A program made the position numbers and the translations under genes. The notes beneath the pieces are model-generated. The model searched no databases and was not told where the DNA came from. It saw nothing but the letters and a program-made list of their open reading frames with translations. DNA of 40,080 nt from AC-32 sp046726435 (GTDB lineage Bacteria > Actinomycetota > Thermoleophilia > Gaiellales > Gaiellaceae). How positions within the stretch are numbered: the stretch's first letter is position 1; every line of letters begins with the position of its first letter. Below, piece after piece: positions 22,318-29,636 of this stretch. The stretch lies in NCBI GenBank assembly GCA_046726435.1, contig JBKPAM010000027.1:1-40080 (forward strand), read 5' to 3'.

Positions 22318-22570
22318 GGCGTCGCTTGCGACGCCGACCGTAAGAGGCCGTGCCGGCTTTTGCCGGCGCGGCCGTTTAACACGCTCGCTTGCGACGCCGA
22401 CCGTAAGAGTCCGTGCCGGCTTCGCCGGTGCGGCCGTTTAACACGCTCGCTTGCGACGCCGACCGTAAGAGTCCGTGCCGGCTTCGCCGGTGCGGCCGTT
22501 TAACACGCTTGCTTGCGACGCCGACCGTAAGAGGCCGTGCCGGCTTCGCAGGTGCGGCCGTCTCAAGTCG
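22318..22570 (+). repeat. Tandem array of four ~62-bp two-hairpin units
   Basis: Counting from the shared tCGCTTGCGACG, units begin near 22322, 22385, 22447 and 22509 (periods 63, 62, 62). Units 2 and 3 are identical over 62 bp. Each has a CGCTTGCG core, the spacer GACCGTAAGAG, a hairpin CCGGC-TTC-GCCGG and the tail GCGGCCGTTTAACACG. In unit 1 the first part is a perfect 8-bp hairpin, GGCGTCGC-TT-GCGACGCC, flush with the thyX stop. The last unit overlaps the 3' end of the convergent anti-sigma gene and supplies its stop codon. It fills the gap between two convergent genes, so bidirectional termination or mRNA 3' protection is likely. Confidence 0.9.
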
Positions 22571-23159
22571 TCAGCACAACCGGGTGGCTATTGCTGCCCG
22601 GTCGCTCGAGCGTGACGATCCACCCACCGGTGCGGATGAGGTACGGCGCGTTGAGACGGACGCTCTCACCGCTGGAGATGCGGAAGGTGCCGCACATGAC
22701 GACCGGCTTGCCGTTGCGCGTCAGGAACATCTCGTAGTACTGGCCCTTGGGCAGCGGCTTGAGGCCGTGGGCGACGAACTTAAGCGGCCAGTTGCCGCTG
22801 GCGTCGAGCTCGCCGACGTCGATCGTGCCGGTCGCGTTCGAGGCAAGCGCTGTGCCGTGCATCGGGACGCTCGCAACCGTCTGGAAGGAAGGCTGCCTTG
22901 CGCGGCCACCGACGAACCCGCCGACGAAGGCGACCAGGGCGATCGCGGCGGCAAGCCCGAGCATCAGGCCGACGCGGCGGCGCGGGAGGAACGCAACCGC
23001 GCTCTCCTCGCGCTCGTCGAGGTCGGGCTGGGTGAGCGCCGGAGGCAGCTCCGGCGGCGGGCCCGCCTCGATCAGCAGCTCGTGCACGCGCTCGAGCCGC
23101 TCGCGCTCCTCCGGCGCGAGGTCCTCGCCCACCAGCTCGCGGAAGTCGGGCCGCCCCAT
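22563..23159 (-). CDS. RskA-type anti-sigma factor
   Basis: A 198-residue membrane-bound anti-sigma factor. Residues 1-55 are a cytoplasmic segment (ELVGEDLAPEERERLERVHE) that would bind sigma region 2/4; a single membrane helix (GLMLGLAAAIALVAFVGGFV) follows, then an exported RskA-like domain with YYEMFLTRNGKPVVMCGTF. It would hold the adjacent ECF sigma factor inactive until the outer domain is cut. Start ATG 23159 has AGGAAAGGAT upstream; the frame also opens at 23186. The stop lies in the last unit of the repeat array. Confidence 0.88.
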   Translation of the reverse strand: MGRPDFRELVGEDLAPEERERLERVHELLIEAGPPPELPPALTQPDLDEREESAVAFLPRRRVGLMLGLAAAIALVAFVGGFVGGRARQPSFQTVASVPMHGTALASNATGTIDVGELDASGNWPLKFVAHGLKPLPKGQYYEMFLTRNGKPVVMCGTFRISSGESVRLNAPYLIRTGGWIVTLERPGSNSHPVVLTT

Positions 23160-23256
23160 CACGCGCGATCCTTTCCTACTGCGCATCGACCGGTCATTTC
23201 AGACGGAAGCATGGGCACAGCCCACGCGTCCTGACGCCGGCACCGCAAGCGGCGCC

Positions 23257-23814
23257 TCATCTCTCGAGCTCCTCGTCCAGCAGTTCCGCCAGCCGCGCGA
23301 GGGCGGCGCGGGTCCGCGTCTTCACGGTGCCGAGCGGGATGCCAAGGTACTCGGCGATCTCGGACTGCGACAGGCCGCTCCAGTACGCGAGCTCGATCAC
23401 CGCACGTTCGTTCGCCGAGAGCTCCTCGAGCGCGCGGTGGACGCGCCAGGCCGTCCAGGCCGCCTCGGCGCGCTCGGGCGGGCCCGTGTCGGTGGACGCC
23501 TCCTCCGGCACGTCCGCCGGCGGCTCGGTGCGCGCACGGCCGCGGTCGGTGATCGCGTTCCGTGCCACGGCGTAGAGCCAGGGCGCGCCTGGGCCTCGCT
23601 CGGGCCGGTAGCTCCGCGCCGCGCGCCAAATGGAGGCAAAGGTCTCCTGCACCGCGTCCTCGGCGCGGCCTCTGTCGCCGAGCCGCCGCAGGGCGAGGCC
23701 GAACACGGGTCGAGCATAGCGGCGGTAGAGGAGCTCGAAGGCGCCGCGGTCGCCGCTCGCCGTGCGCGAGATCAGCTGTCCGTCGGTCGGGTCGTCGGCG
23801 GCCACCGCGGGCAT
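23257..23814 (-). CDS. ECF-type RNA polymerase sigma factor
   Basis: A 185-residue ECF sigma factor with region 2 (ELLYRRYARPVFGLALRRLG, then EDAVQETFASIWR) and region 4 (ALEELSANERAVIELAYWSG and LSQSEIAEYLGIPLGTVKTR). The short Pro/Thr-rich linker between them is normal for this class. It lies 97 bases upstream of its anti-sigma partner on the same strand, the usual arrangement of SigK/RskA-type pairs. ATG 23814 is chosen; a longer frame to 24174 covers the next gene. Its signal and targets are not visible. Confidence 0.92.
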   Translation of the reverse strand: MPAVAADDPTDGQLISRTASGDRGAFELLYRRYARPVFGLALRRLGDRGRAEDAVQETFASIWRAARSYRPERGPGAPWLYAVARNAITDRGRARTEPPADVPEEASTDTGPPERAEAAWTAWRVHRALEELSANERAVIELAYWSGLSQSEIAEYLGIPLGTVKTRTRAALARLAELLDEELER

Positions 23815-23876
23815 GGTCGCTTCTACTCGGACCCGCGGCAAGGAGGGAGTGACGACCGCATACTCCACGAAAGGGA

Positions 23877-24548
23877 TTACGACTCCGGCGCAGGCGCGGA
23901 TTTGAGCGAGCGCCCGCCGTCCACGAACAGCGTCGTGCCGGTGACGAACTCCGCGCCCGCGAGGTAGACGACCGCCGACGCGACGTCGTCCGGCGAGCCG
24001 ACCCGTCCCAGCAGCGTCTCCGTGGCTCGCCGCGCTTCCTGGCCCGGTTCCACCGCCACCGGGCCGGGTGCGACGCCGCAGACGCGAACCTCCGGAGCAA
24101 AGGCACGGGCGAGCACGCGTGTCAGCATCGCCTGGGCCGCCTTCGCCGCGGAGTGCGCCGCGAAGGAGGGCCACGGCTGGTAGCCGGCGACGTCCTCGAT
24201 CATCACCACGCAGCCGCGCGAGGCGCGCAGGTGCGGGGCGACCGCCTGCGCGACGAAGAAGCTGCCCTTTGCGGTGGCGCCGAACGCGGCGTCCCAGTCG
24301 CGCTCGTCCAACTCCTCGACGGGCTTGGGTGCGAAGCCCTCGCCTGCCGCGACCACGAGCAGGTCGAGCCCGCCCAGGTCGGCCGCGGCCCGCTCGACGA
24401 GCGCGCGCGCCTCCTCGGGCCGCGAGACGTCGCCGTCCGCGCGGCCGGCGGCAACGACCGACCAGCCGTCGCCGCGGAGCCGTGACACGATCACCGACCC
24501 GATCCTCCCCGTGCCGCCGGTCACGAGCGCGCGCATCGAGCGAGTCAT
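23877..24548 (-). CDS. SDR protein resembling pteridine reductases, altered active site
   Basis: A 223-residue short-chain dehydrogenase-fold protein with GGTGRIG in the cofactor site and LLVVAAGEG in the NNAG position. Lys136 of the catalytic pair is kept (AHSAAKAAQ), but the usual Tyr is His132 and the usual catalytic Ser is Asp119 (MIEDVAG). An aspartate in that place, 13 residues before the tyrosine position, is known in PTR1/FolM pteridine reductases; the histidine is not. The C-terminus has TGTTLFVDGGRSL. It may be a divergent reductase or a non-catalytic binder. ATG 24548 is favoured, with ATG 24536 possible. Confidence 0.72.
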   Translation of the reverse strand: MTRSMRALVTGGTGRIGSVIVSRLRGDGWSVVAAGRADGDVSRPEEARALVERAAADLGGLDLLVVAAGEGFAPKPVEELDERDWDAAFGATAKGSFFVAQAVAPHLRASRGCVVMIEDVAGYQPWPSFAAHSAAKAAQAMLTRVLARAFAPEVRVCGVAPGPVAVEPGQEARRATETLLGRVGSPDDVASAVVYLAGAEFVTGTTLFVDGGRSLKSAPAPES

Positions 24549-24591
24549 AGCACGCCGCAATTTCGGGCCCGTGTTCGGCGTCATCTCCACG

Positions 24592-25224
24592 GTGAAAGCG
24601 CTCTTCACAGCCGCGATCGCGGGTGCCGCCCTCGCCGGAGTGGCCGGCGCGGCCCCACCCGTCGTGATGACCCTGGCCGCCAGCCCCACGGTGGTCGCCT
24701 ACGGCGCGCCGGTCACGCTCAGCGGGCAGCTCGGGACGAAGAAGGCCGACCAGCAGATCTCGATCCAGGCCACGGAGTGCGGAAGCACGAAGCAGACGAA
24801 GGTCACGACGGTCAGGACGGTTGCGAACGGCGCCTTCAGCGTCGCCGTCAAGCCGACGATCGGCACCGCCTACACGGGGCGCTACAAGAACGGGACGAGC
24901 CCGGTCGTCTCGGTCACGGTCAAGCCGGTGCTGACGCTGACGCGGGTCGCGCGAGGCAAGTTCACCGCGAAGGTGACCGCCGGCCGGGCGCTGACCGGCA
25001 AGTTCCTCAGCTTCCAGCGCTACAAGAAGCTGCGCAAGCGCTGGGGCCAGGTGAAGCGAGTGGCGCTCGGCGCCGCGGTGGCCGGGCCGGCGAAGCCGAC
25101 GATGATCACCTCCGTCTCCTTCAAGTCGAAGCTGCCGCGCAAGAGCCGCGTGCGGGTGCTGATCTCGACCGCGCAGGCCGCGCCCTGCTACGTCACCGCA
25201 GCGAGCAAGCCGATCCGCGCCTAG
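24592..25224 (+). CDS. Exported protein of unknown function
   Basis: A 210-residue protein with a signal peptide (KALFTAAIAGAALAGVAGAA) and a mature chain that is rich in Thr, Val and Lys and predicted beta-rich (VVAYGAPVTLSGQLG, TAYTGRYKNG, VVSVTVKPVLTLTRV). The pattern is like an Ig-like surface domain repeated about twice, with two cysteines (ECGST and APCYV) that could pair. No named family recognised. GTG 24592 is preferred; GTG 24571 is an alternative giving seven more residues. Divergent from the SDR gene; the stop is directly next to the stop of the convergent superoxide dismutase gene. Confidence 0.7.
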   Translation: MKALFTAAIAGAALAGVAGAAPPVVMTLAASPTVVAYGAPVTLSGQLGTKKADQQISIQATECGSTKQTKVTTVRTVANGAFSVAVKPTIGTAYTGRYKNGTSPVVSVTVKPVLTLTRVARGKFTAKVTAGRALTGKFLSFQRYKKLRKRWGQVKRVALGAAVAGPAKPTMITSVSFKSKLPRKSRVRVLISTAQAAPCYVTAASKPIRA

Positions 25225-25836
25225 CTACTTCGCAGTCGCCCGCTCGTAGGTTGCGGCGACCGCGTCCCAGTTGACGACGTTCCACCACGCGGCCAGGTAC
25301 TCGGGGCGCCGGTTCTGGTACTTGAGGTAGTAGGCGTGCTCCCAGACGTCGATCCCGAGCAGCGGGACGTCGTCCGTCATGAGCGGGGAGTCCTGGTTGG
25401 CGGTCGAGTAGACGGCGAGGCCGGTGCCGTCGTGGACGAGCCAGCTCCAGCCCGAGCCGAAGCGCTTCACGCCGGTGTCGTTCACGAGCTGCTTGAGCGC
25501 GTCGAAGGTGTCGAAGGTGTCGTCGATCGCATCGGCGAGCGCCCCGCTCGGCTCGCCGCCCCCGTCCGGGCTCATGATCTCCCAGAAGAGCGAGTGGTTC
25601 GCGTGGCCGCCGGCGTTGTTGCGGACCGCCGTCTGCTTGTCGTCCGGAAGCACCTCGAGGTTCGTGAGCACGTGCTCGACCGGCTTGTCCGCGAGCGGTG
25701 TGCCTTCCAGGGCCGCGTTCGCGTTGTCGACGTAGGCCTGGTGGTGCTTGTCGTGGTGCAGCCGCATCGTCTGCTCGTCGATGTACGGCTCGAGAGCCCC
25801 GTAGTCGTACGGAAGAGGGGGAACCTCGAAGGGCAT
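25225..25836 (-). CDS. sodA: Fe/Mn superoxide dismutase
   Basis: Dismutates superoxide to hydrogen peroxide and oxygen. The 203-residue protein has all metal ligands: His27 in LHHDKHHQAYVDN, His in NHSLFWEIM, and Asp and His in DVWEHAYYLKYQN, plus GSGWSWL near the active site. The ATG at 25836 is preceded by GGAAAGGAG. The metal (Mn or Fe) cannot be fixed from these motifs alone. It is transcribed away from a second SOD-family gene across a gap that contains one repeat element. Its stop abuts the exported protein's stop. Confidence 0.94.
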   Translation of the reverse strand: MPFEVPPLPYDYGALEPYIDEQTMRLHHDKHHQAYVDNANAALEGTPLADKPVEHVLTNLEVLPDDKQTAVRNNAGGHANHSLFWEIMSPDGGGEPSGALADAIDDTFDTFDALKQLVNDTGVKRFGSGWSWLVHDGTGLAVYSTANQDSPLMTDDVPLLGIDVWEHAYYLKYQNRRPEYLAAWWNVVNWDAVAATYERATAK

Positions 25837-25867
25837 GTGTGCTCCTTTCCTCGCTCGGCGTGAGGCT

Positions 25868-25927
25868 AACAGGGCGGCCCCGCCGGCAAAGCCGGCAGGG
25901 CCTCTTAACGGCATCGCAAGCGACGCC
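25868..25927 (-). repeat. Single inverted copy of the two-hairpin repeat
   Basis: Read on the minus strand: GGCGTCGC-TT-GCGATGCC, then GTTAAGAG, then GCCGGC-TTT-GCCGGC and a GGGGCCGCCCTGTT tail. It matches unit 1 of the array after thyX at most positions. It occupies the divergent gap between the two superoxide dismutase-family genes. Confidence 0.8.
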
Positions 25928-25964
25928 TTGGGGTTAGAACAATCGGCGGGTCGTTATGCTCAGC

Positions 25965-25976
25965 CGTCCCGGGACG
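25965..25976. promoter_or_regulatory. Palindrome in the promoter of the second SOD gene
   Basis: CGTCCCGGGACG is a perfect 12-bp palindrome just downstream of TATGCT (25955-25960), a plausible -10 box, and 16 bases before the start at 25992. It could be an operator; the regulator is unknown. Confidence 0.35.
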
Positions 25977-25991
25977 TCGAAAGGAGACCGC

Positions 25992-26609
25992 TTGGCCACG
26001 CTCGCGTTCAATCGAGAGGAGATCACGCCGCGGCCCCTGAAGCCCGCGCTGCTGGAGCTCGACGGCATCTCGCGCGAGACGGTCGAGGCGCACTACAAGC
26101 TCTACGAGGGCTACGTCAACAAGCGCAACGAGATCATGGGCAGGCTCGGCGAGCTCGACCTCGCCTCGGCGAACCAGGTCTACTCGGAGCTGCGGGCGCT
26201 GAAGGTGGACCTCAGCTTCGCGCTCGGCGGGATCAAGAACCACGAGATCTACTTCGACCACCTCGGCGGCGGCGGCGGCGAGCCCGACGGTGCGTTCCGG
26301 GATCTCATCTTCCGCGACTTCGGGTCGGCCGCGGACTGGCGCGCCGACCTGAAGGCGACCGGGATGGCGGCGCGCGGTTGGGCGTGGACCGCCTACGACT
26401 GGGACGAGGCGCGGCTGTTCAACTACATCGGAGACGCGCAGAACACGTTCCCGATCTGGAACGCGACCCCGCTCGTCGCGCTCGATGTCTACGAGCACGC
26501 GTACTTCATCGACTACCAGACCGATCGCGCCTCGTACATCGAGGCGTTCTTCGACAACCTCGACTGGGACGTCGTGAACGACTGGGTCAAGCAGTACGGA
26601 ATCGCGTAG
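25992..26609 (+). CDS. Second superoxide dismutase-family protein
   Basis: A 205-residue protein of the Fe/Mn SOD fold, distinct from the SodA above. The likely ligands are kept: His in TVEAHYKLYEGYVNKRNEI, His in IKNHEIYFDHLGG, and Asp and His in LDVYEHAYFIDYQTDRASY. GWAWTAYDW corresponds to the GWxWL segment. The HHxxHH cluster around the first ligand is reduced to a single His, so the site around the metal differs. It starts at TTG 25992 with AAAGGAG upstream; the frame also opens at ATG 25956, but that ATG lies in the apparent -10. Activity should be tested, but the fold is clear. Confidence 0.85.
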   Translation: MATLAFNREEITPRPLKPALLELDGISRETVEAHYKLYEGYVNKRNEIMGRLGELDLASANQVYSELRALKVDLSFALGGIKNHEIYFDHLGGGGGEPDGAFRDLIFRDFGSAADWRADLKATGMAARGWAWTAYDWDEARLFNYIGDAQNTFPIWNATPLVALDVYEHAYFIDYQTDRASYIEAFFDNLDWDVVNDWVKQYGIA

Positions 26610-26618
26610 CCGCCCGCG

Positions 26619-26650
26619 CTAGACTCAGCCAGCGCGAGTCCTAGACTGAG
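26619..26650 (+). promoter_or_regulatory. Promoter with duplicated CTAGACT box
   Basis: CTAGACTCAG (26619-26628) and CTAGACTGAG (26641-26650) are direct repeats 22 bp apart, two turns of the helix. The second contains TAGACT, which lies seven bases before GTG 26655 as in the other leaderless starts. GACTC and GAGTC also pair across 26622-26640. Both repeats could be -10 boxes or operator sites. Confidence 0.4.
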
Positions 26651-26654
26651 AACC

Positions 26655-27848
26655 GTGGAAAAGGCCGTCATCATCGGCGCGGGGCCGCAGGGGCTGGCCG
26701 TTGCCGCCGGGCTCCGGCACGCCGGAGTCAGGCCCCTCGTGTTCGGCGAGACCATGGCGTTCTGGACGCGCCATATGCCGGCCGGGATGCTTCTGCGCTC
26801 CTCGAAGCGGACGTCGAGCATCGCCCACCCGGAGCGCAAACGGAGGCTCGAGTCGTATGAGGTGGAGCGGGGCACGACCCTCGCCGAGCCGATCCCGATC
26901 GGGGACTTCGTCGACTACGGCCGCTGGTTCCAGCAGAACGAGGTGCCGGAGGTCGAGCAGGAGCGGATCGCCTCGGTCACACCGACGCGCGGCGGCTTCC
27001 GGCTGACGACGGCGCGCGGCGACGAGCTCGCGGCCAGGCACGTCGTCGTCGCGGCCGGGATGGAGCCGTTCTCATGGCGGCCCCCGGAGTTCGCGCAGCT
27101 CCCCTCGGAGCGCGTCTCGCACCCGTTCGATCACGCCGACCTCTCGGGTTTCGCCGGGCGCACGGTCCTCGTCGTGGGCGCCGGCCAGAGCGCACTCGAG
27201 TCGGCGGCGCTGCTGGTAGAGGCCGGGGCCGAGGTCGAGATCGTCGTCCGCAAGGGCTACGTCACGTGGATCGCCGAGCGGGGGGAGAAGACCACGAAGC
27301 TGTCGAGGCTCGTCCACAAGATCCTCTACCCGCCGATCGACGTCGGCTCTCGTGGAAGCGCCTGGGTTGCCGCGGCGCCCGACGTGTTCAGGTGGCTCCC
27401 AGGAGGCATGCGGGCGGGAATCGCGTACGACATCCTCCAGCCGATGGGCGCAGCGTGGCTCGTGAAACGGCTGGAGGACGTCCCGATCCTGACGGGGCGC
27501 ACCATTCGCTCGGCCGCCGGCCAGAACGGCGGCCTCCGAGTCGAGCTGGACGACGGCTCGGCTCGCAAGGCCGACCACCTGTTGCTCGCGACCGGCTACC
27601 GGGTCGACGTGCGTCGCTACGCCTTCCTCTCGCCCGAGCTGCTCGAGGAGCTCAGGGTCTCGGAGGGCTATCCGCAGCTCGGCGTCGGGCTCGAGTCCTC
27701 CGTTCCGGGGCTCTACTTCGTCGGCGCTGCCGCGGCGCGGACCTTCGGGCCGGTGATGCGCTTCGTGACGGGCTCGTGGTTCGCGGCGCCCGCGGTGACC
27801 CGAAGCGTGCTCGGGAAACCGCCCGCCCCGGTCATCTTCTCGTTCTAG
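26655..27848 (+). CDS. FAD-dependent monooxygenase-like oxidoreductase
   Basis: A 397-residue flavoprotein with two Rossmann motifs: GAGPQGLAVAAGL (FAD, residue 8 onward) and VVGAGQSALESAALL (NADPH, about residue 174), and ATGYR near the C-terminus, the motif set of flavin-containing/N-hydroxylating monooxygenases and related SidA-like proteins. MRFVTGSWFAAPAVT is a C-terminal block of the family. The substrate is unknown. GTG 26655 is taken as start from the promoter spacing. The ATP-grasp gene begins at the first base after its stop, so it is the first of a coupled three-gene cassette. Confidence 0.8.
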   Translation: MEKAVIIGAGPQGLAVAAGLRHAGVRPLVFGETMAFWTRHMPAGMLLRSSKRTSSIAHPERKRRLESYEVERGTTLAEPIPIGDFVDYGRWFQQNEVPEVEQERIASVTPTRGGFRLTTARGDELAARHVVVAAGMEPFSWRPPEFAQLPSERVSHPFDHADLSGFAGRTVLVVGAGQSALESAALLVEAGAEVEIVVRKGYVTWIAERGEKTTKLSRLVHKILYPPIDVGSRGSAWVAAAPDVFRWLPGGMRAGIAYDILQPMGAAWLVKRLEDVPILTGRTIRSAAGQNGGLRVELDDGSARKADHLLLATGYRVDVRRYAFLSPELLEELRVSEGYPQLGVGLESSVPGLYFVGAAAARTFGPVMRFVTGSWFAAPAVTRSVLGKPPAPVIFSF

Positions 27849-29189
27849 ATGACGACCAGGCGGGTTCTCGTCACCGACTCGGACGAACGCTCGGCGCTCG
27901 CGGCCTGTCGTGCGCTCGCCGCCGCCGGCCTCGAGGTCACCGCCGGTTCCAGCCGCCGGGTCTCGCCGGCCGCCTGGTCACGCTCCGTCAAGCGGCACCT
28001 GCGCTTGCCCGACCCGCGCTCGGACCAGGTCGGCTTCGTCGACGCTCTCGCGCGTGAGCTGCAGCGCCATCCACAGGACGTCCTGCTCTGCTCGACCGAG
28101 GCGGCCGCGCTCGCGGTGTCGCCGAGGCGGGATCGCGTGGACGGGCTCTGCCGCCACGGCCTTCCTCGCCACGAGGTGCTGGAGCACTGCCTCGACAAGC
28201 GCGAGTTCATGAAGGCCGCCAGGGCGGTCGGCCTCGAGCCCCCGCCGAGCGTCGTCGCGGGGACGTCGGACGAAGCCCGGGCCGCGGCAGAGACGTTCGG
28301 CTTCCCGGTGATCGTCAAGCCCTGGCGAAGTGTCACGGGCAACGGGGCGACCCGCGAGCATGCAGGCAGCGTGATCATCGACGACCGCGCGGTTCTCAGC
28401 AGGACCGTCGCGCGGTTTGGGCTGCCTGTGATCGTGCAGGAGCGGGACGCCACACCCGAGATCGTCTCGGTCGGCGGCGTCTTCGCAGGAGGCCGTCTGC
28501 TCGCCACCGTCGTCTCGCACTACCTCAGGACGTGGCCGCAGCGCGCAGGCTCGGCGTCGTTCTCCGAGACGGTCGAGCCGCCTTCCGGTCTCCTCACGCA
28601 GGTCGAGGCGCTGCTCTCGCGGCTCGGCTTCGACGGGTTGTTCGAGGTCGAGCTGATACGCAGGCGTGACGGCCGCTTCGCCGCCATCGACTTCAATCCG
28701 CGCATCTACGGTTCGATGACGCTTGCGGAGGCGGCGGGGGTCAACCTCGCCGCCATCTGGTGCGACCATCTGCTCGACGGCGATCGAGACGTGCCGCCGG
28801 CGCGCGTGGGCGTTCGCTACCGCTACGACGACGCCGAGGTGCGGAACGCTTTGTGCCACCTCAGGAAGGGCTGCATGCGGGAGTCGCTCGAGGTGATGCG
28901 GCCGCATCGCGCCGTCACCCACGCGTACTTCCGCTGGAACGATCCGGGGCCTCCGGTCGCGCGCGTCATCGAGTTGTTCTCGAACCGCCTCGGGCGTGCA
29001 CTCCGCCGAAGTGACGACACGCCGGGCGTGCCCGTACGAACCATGACCGGCGCCACGACGTCGTTCCACTACGCGCTCGCGTACGCGGTCGGGGTTCCGC
29101 TGGTGCTGATGGCGAGGGTCGGGCGCGTGCTCAAGCGGCGGCCCGCGCCGGACGAGTCCCGGCGGCTCGTGGACCGCGCTCCACAGTGA
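27849..29189 (+). CDS. ATP-grasp carboxylate ligase of unknown substrate
   Basis: A 446-residue ATP-grasp protein. A Rossmann-like N-terminal domain (VLVTDSDERSALAACRAL) comes before the grasp domain, with FPVIVKPWRS as the nucleotide-binding lysine loop and GLFEVELIRRRDGRFAAIDFNPRIYG as the Mg-binding Glu...Asn block. It resembles DUF201/carbamoyl-phosphate synthase-like ligases, which join carboxylates to amines. The C-terminal ~110 residues are an extension I do not recognise, with a hydrophobic stretch (FHYALAYAVGVPLVLMARV). ATG immediately follows the monooxygenase stop, and its own stop overlaps GTG 29186. With a flavoprotein and an acyltransferase relic this suggests a small lipid- or peptide-modifying pathway. 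Confidence 0.78.
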   Translation: MTTRRVLVTDSDERSALAACRALAAAGLEVTAGSSRRVSPAAWSRSVKRHLRLPDPRSDQVGFVDALARELQRHPQDVLLCSTEAAALAVSPRRDRVDGLCRHGLPRHEVLEHCLDKREFMKAARAVGLEPPPSVVAGTSDEARAAAETFGFPVIVKPWRSVTGNGATREHAGSVIIDDRAVLSRTVARFGLPVIVQERDATPEIVSVGGVFAGGRLLATVVSHYLRTWPQRAGSASFSETVEPPSGLLTQVEALLSRLGFDGLFEVELIRRRDGRFAAIDFNPRIYGSMTLAEAAGVNLAAIWCDHLLDGDRDVPPARVGVRYRYDDAEVRNALCHLRKGCMRESLEVMRPHRAVTHAYFRWNDPGPPVARVIELFSNRLGRALRRSDDTPGVPVRTMTGATTSFHYALAYAVGVPLVLMARVGRVLKRRPAPDESRRLVDRAPQ

Positions 29190-29620
29190 GCGTCGTGCCG
29201 GCTCTGCTGGCCGCGATCTACGTCGGTGCGCTCGCGGGCGTGATCGCCGGGGGCGCGCGGCGATGCTCGGGCACTGGCGGCCGCTGTTCATGGGGTTCGC
29301 GCGCGGCGGGAAGGTGGTTGCGACCTGCGGCGGCGCGTTCCTCGGCGTTGCTCCTCTGGTCGGCGGAATCGGGAGCCGCGGTCTGGATCGTGTTCTTCGC
29401 CCTCTTCCGCTACGCCTCGCTGGCCTCGATGGCCGCTGCGGTCTCGCTGCCGCTGGCGGCGGTTGCGCTAGGCGAGCCCTGGCCGGTGATCGCCTTCGCG
29501 GCGGTCGCCGCGCTTGCGGTCGTTGCGCTGCACCGTCCGAACATCAGCCGCCTGCGTGCGGGAACCGAGAAGCGGTTCCGGTTCCGGCGCCCCGCCGAGT
29601 CGACTCGTCACAGTGTCTGA
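29186..29620 (+). pseudogene. PlsY-like acyltransferase, truncated with two compensating frameshifts
   Basis: The open frame (144 codons, GTG overlapping the previous stop) ends in clear PlsY sequence: AAVWIVFFALFRYASLASM through HRPNISRLRAGTEKRFR. The middle of a PlsY protein (MLGHWRPLFMGFARGGKVVA) is present at about 29263-29350 but in the next reading frame, so the frame shifts near 29255-29262 and shifts back near 29340-29360. The N-terminal third of PlsY, including the GSGNxGATN motif, is missing, and GGKG reads GGKV. It is probably not a working glycerol-3-phosphate acyltransferase. A stable altered membrane protein cannot be excluded because the frame stays open. Confidence 0.75.
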
Positions 29621-29623
29621 CAC
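29613..29623. other. Palindrome GTGTCTGACAC between convergent genes
   Basis: GTGTC, T, GACAC overlaps the stop of the PlsY-like gene and lies 14 bases from the folE2 stop on the other strand. With only five pairs it is weak as a bidirectional terminator; it may be a short dispersed motif. Confidence 0.25.
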
Positions 29624-29636
29624 CGGGTTCCCAGCT

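Noticed and set aside
22318..22570. CRISPR array
   Set aside because: Units are joined head to tail with no unique spacers, the period is 62-63 bp throughout, and no cas gene is nearby.
29613..29623. End of an insertion sequence (GTGTCTGACAC)
   Set aside because: It is only a five-pair palindrome with no partner copy or transposase in the window, so it is listed as a weak site only.
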